Of a stretch of 9,194 nucleotides of DNA, positions 8,474-9,194 are shown in pieces. This DNA comes from Legionellales bacterium UBA5158 (GTDB lineage Bacteria; Pseudomonadota; Gammaproteobacteria; DSM-16500). The position numbers were made by a program, and so were the translations under genes. The notes beneath the pieces were generated by a model. The model was given only the letters and a program-made list of their open reading frames with translations. It had not been told where the DNA came from and did not search any database. The DNA lies in NCBI GenBank assembly GCA_002413665.1, contig DHXK01000267.1:1-9194 (forward strand), written 5' to 3'. Each line of letters opens with the position of its first letter. Position 1 is the first letter of the stretch.

Positions 8474-8747
8474 GGTCTAGTGCTCCAATTAGAGTTAACT
8501 GTCCTTGATTATATTTATAATAACACGCAATTCTTGAATTAATTTCACCAATGATAACTGATACCTGTACAAGCTTTTTAATAAAACATTAAGCATGACC
8601 AATCGGTGCACATAAGTGTAATAGTTAAATGAAATTATCAACGATGTAGATATTCTCAAGCATCAAAAAAGCGTATTATTAATATCCATATTACATTTAT
8701 TTAATCGAATGATTCCTGAATCTAATTCAACATGTTCGATAGTTAAT
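8474..8747. other. Intergenic stretch without a recognisable gene
   Basis: This AT-rich stretch holds the likely promoter of the Rieske flavoprotein at its left end and the 3' flank of the small lysine-rich gene at its right end. Both strands contain only very short open frames, the longest I noticed being 13 codons from the ATG at 8551. I recognise no tRNA, no GC-rich hairpin with a T-run, and no gene remnant here. Confidence 0.6.
8508..8513 (-). promoter_or_regulatory. Candidate -10 element for the Rieske flavoprotein gene
   Basis: A perfect TATAAT on the minus strand lies 34 bases before the ATG at 8473 and 21 bases before its ribosome site (GGAG, 8483-8486), giving a short leader. The -35 region 17-19 bases further upstream (CAAGAA/TCAAGA/TTCAAG) is poor, at most 3 of 6 matches, and the surroundings are AT-rich, so a chance match is possible. 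Confidence 0.35.
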
Positions 8748-8960
8748 TTAGGGCTTTTTTTTAGCTAAAATTTTGTTAGCTTTAGCATCAATTTTTGCTT
8801 TAGCAGAGTCACTCAGTTTACCTTTTTTTTGCATTTCTGATGCTCTAGCTTTTGCATTTGCTGCATGTTTTCGATCCGGCATAGGATATTTTTTTTCTGC
8901 AGGCAAACCATATTCATTCTTTGGAATTTTTTTTCTTTTTATAGCTGTTAATTTTGTCAT
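8748..8960 (-). CDS. Small lysine-rich conserved protein of unknown function
   Basis: A 70-residue, strongly basic protein (19 Lys, 3 Arg) with no membrane segment or signal peptide. The central part reads EYGLPAEKKYPMPDRKHAANAKARASE, then a Lys/Ala-rich tail, KLSDSAKAKIDAKANKIL, that is probably helical. The pattern of a GLP/FxxP-like start, a basic pair, PMPDRKHA and an ALAR/AKAR-like helix recalls short DUF6582-like proteins found in bacteria and phages, but that comparison is from memory and tentative. The ATG is preceded by GGAGA with 8 bases between GGAG and the start, which makes it a credible gene despite its size. A nucleic-acid-binding role could be guessed from the charge, but nothing specific supports it. 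It stands alone; its upstream side faces the DUF488 remnant. Confidence 0.75.
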   Translation of the reverse strand: MTKLTAIKRKKIPKNEYGLPAEKKYPMPDRKHAANAKARASEMQKKGKLSDSAKAKIDAKANKILAKKKP

Positions 8961-9000
8961 GATTGCTTCTCCAATAGTAAGCTAGCTCATTTGCACGTCT

Positions 9001-9030
9001 TTTATAGAGAACAAATATTACTGAAATTAA
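9001..9030 (-). promoter_or_regulatory. Weak candidate promoter of the small lysine-rich gene
   Basis: On the minus strand TATAAA (9001-9006) could be a -10 box about 40 bases before the ATG at 8960. The possible -35, TTAATT (9025-9030), lies 18 bases upstream and matches poorly. If real, part of this promoter lies within the decayed DUF488 sequence. Confidence 0.22.
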
Positions 9031-9133
9031 ATGTGTTAATATTGCAATGATCACATGCACTGGCTGATTTTGAAGTGGTGAATAGAAAAAAAGACCCATC
9101 CAAATTTACTATCCGAAGACAATCAAATCATAA
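9023..9133 (+). pseudogene. Decayed 3' fragment of a second DUF488 gene
   Basis: This matches the last part of the intact DUF488 gene (about 6787-6895). The best segment, 9075-9124, aligns with 6838-6888 with 7 substitutions and 1 gap in 51 positions by hand count. The translation reads SHALADFEVVNRKK, parallel to the intact HPHKLTDFAVINRKK. A single C is missing after the run of seven A; stepping one frame over gives RPIQIYYPK and then a TAA at 9131-9133, where the intact copy has RPIQIYYPKIIG. Several differences are synonymous or conservative, as expected from a copy that diverged while still coding. A stop codon (TGA at 9048) lies just before SHALADF, and upstream of about 9023 similarity fades, so the N-terminal three-quarters with the GHS and cysteine motifs is absent. 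It is therefore a remnant rather than a gene. Confidence 0.75.
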
Positions 9134-9194
9134 TAAATTTCAAAGTAGATCTTGAGCAGGCATGCATTTTGAAATAGCACCTATTTTTAATGAG
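9134..9194 (+). other. Right-hand end, nothing recognised
   Basis: Sixty-one bases follow the remnant. They contain a GCATGC palindrome and an 8-base inverted repeat (ATTTCAAA at 9137-9144, TTTGAAAT at 9168-9175) around a 23-base loop. There is no T-run and no start with a ribosome site, so I assign no function. Confidence 0.4.

Noticed and set aside
8573..8594. AT-rich imperfect hairpin GCTTTTTAAT...ATTAAGC as a terminator.
   Set aside because: It needs a bulge, has few GC pairs, lacks a T-run, and is not positioned after a gene end.
8773..8985. Open frame on the plus strand encoding a hydrophobic, membrane-like 70-residue peptide.
   Set aside because: It is the antisense image of the lysine-rich gene: Lys codons (AAA/AAG) read in reverse give TTT/CTT, Phe and Leu. 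It has no ribosome site, and the minus-strand gene is far better supported.
8914..9099. Minus-strand open frame of 61 codons with a hydrophobic stretch.
   Set aside because: It overlaps the start of the lysine-rich gene in another frame and covers the DUF488 remnant in antisense; no ribosome site or family resemblance.
9137..9175. Perfect 8-base inverted repeat with a 23-base loop, considered as the end of a mobile element.
   Set aside because: No matching copy elsewhere in the window, no transposase and no flanking duplication; short AT-rich repeats like this arise by chance.

Overview
The window is AT-rich DNA, densely coded on both strands, and reads as a gammaproteobacterial chromosome. 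The AcnA-type aconitase resembles the E. coli enzyme closely. The combination with a single-subunit nitric oxide reductase and AT-rich codon use would suit a Legionella/Coxiella-like lineage, but that placement is inference. No tRNA, rRNA, CRISPR array, transposase or phage gene was seen.

Layout from left to right: (1) the 3' three-quarters of an aconitase gene (+), cut by the left edge; (2) a convergent FAD-dependent aromatic-ring monooxygenase (-) with an altered DG motif; (3) a 228-base divergent intergenic region; (4) a quinol-dependent nitric oxide reductase, norB/norZ type (+), followed after 81 bases by a DUF488 protein (+); (5) a convergent FAD oxidoreductase with a C-terminal Rieske domain (-); (6) 274 bases without a gene; (7) a 70-residue lysine-rich small protein (-); (8) a decayed C-terminal fragment of a second DUF488 gene (+), about 2.2 kb from the intact one; (9) 61 bases in which nothing further is recognised.

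Functionally, NorB reduces nitric oxide to nitrous oxide with quinol electrons at the inner membrane. Aconitase, with its exposed [4Fe-4S] cluster, is a classic target of nitric oxide and oxidants. Two flavoproteins sit on the opposite strand around norB. A redox or nitrosative-stress neighbourhood is therefore plausible, but only norB-DUF488 has operon-like geometry. The observations most worth checking are the DUF488 remnant, which records a local duplication and decay; the Asp-to-Gly change in the monooxygenase DG motif; and the mismatch at the very start of the aconitase fragment. I see no convincing new multi-gene system.
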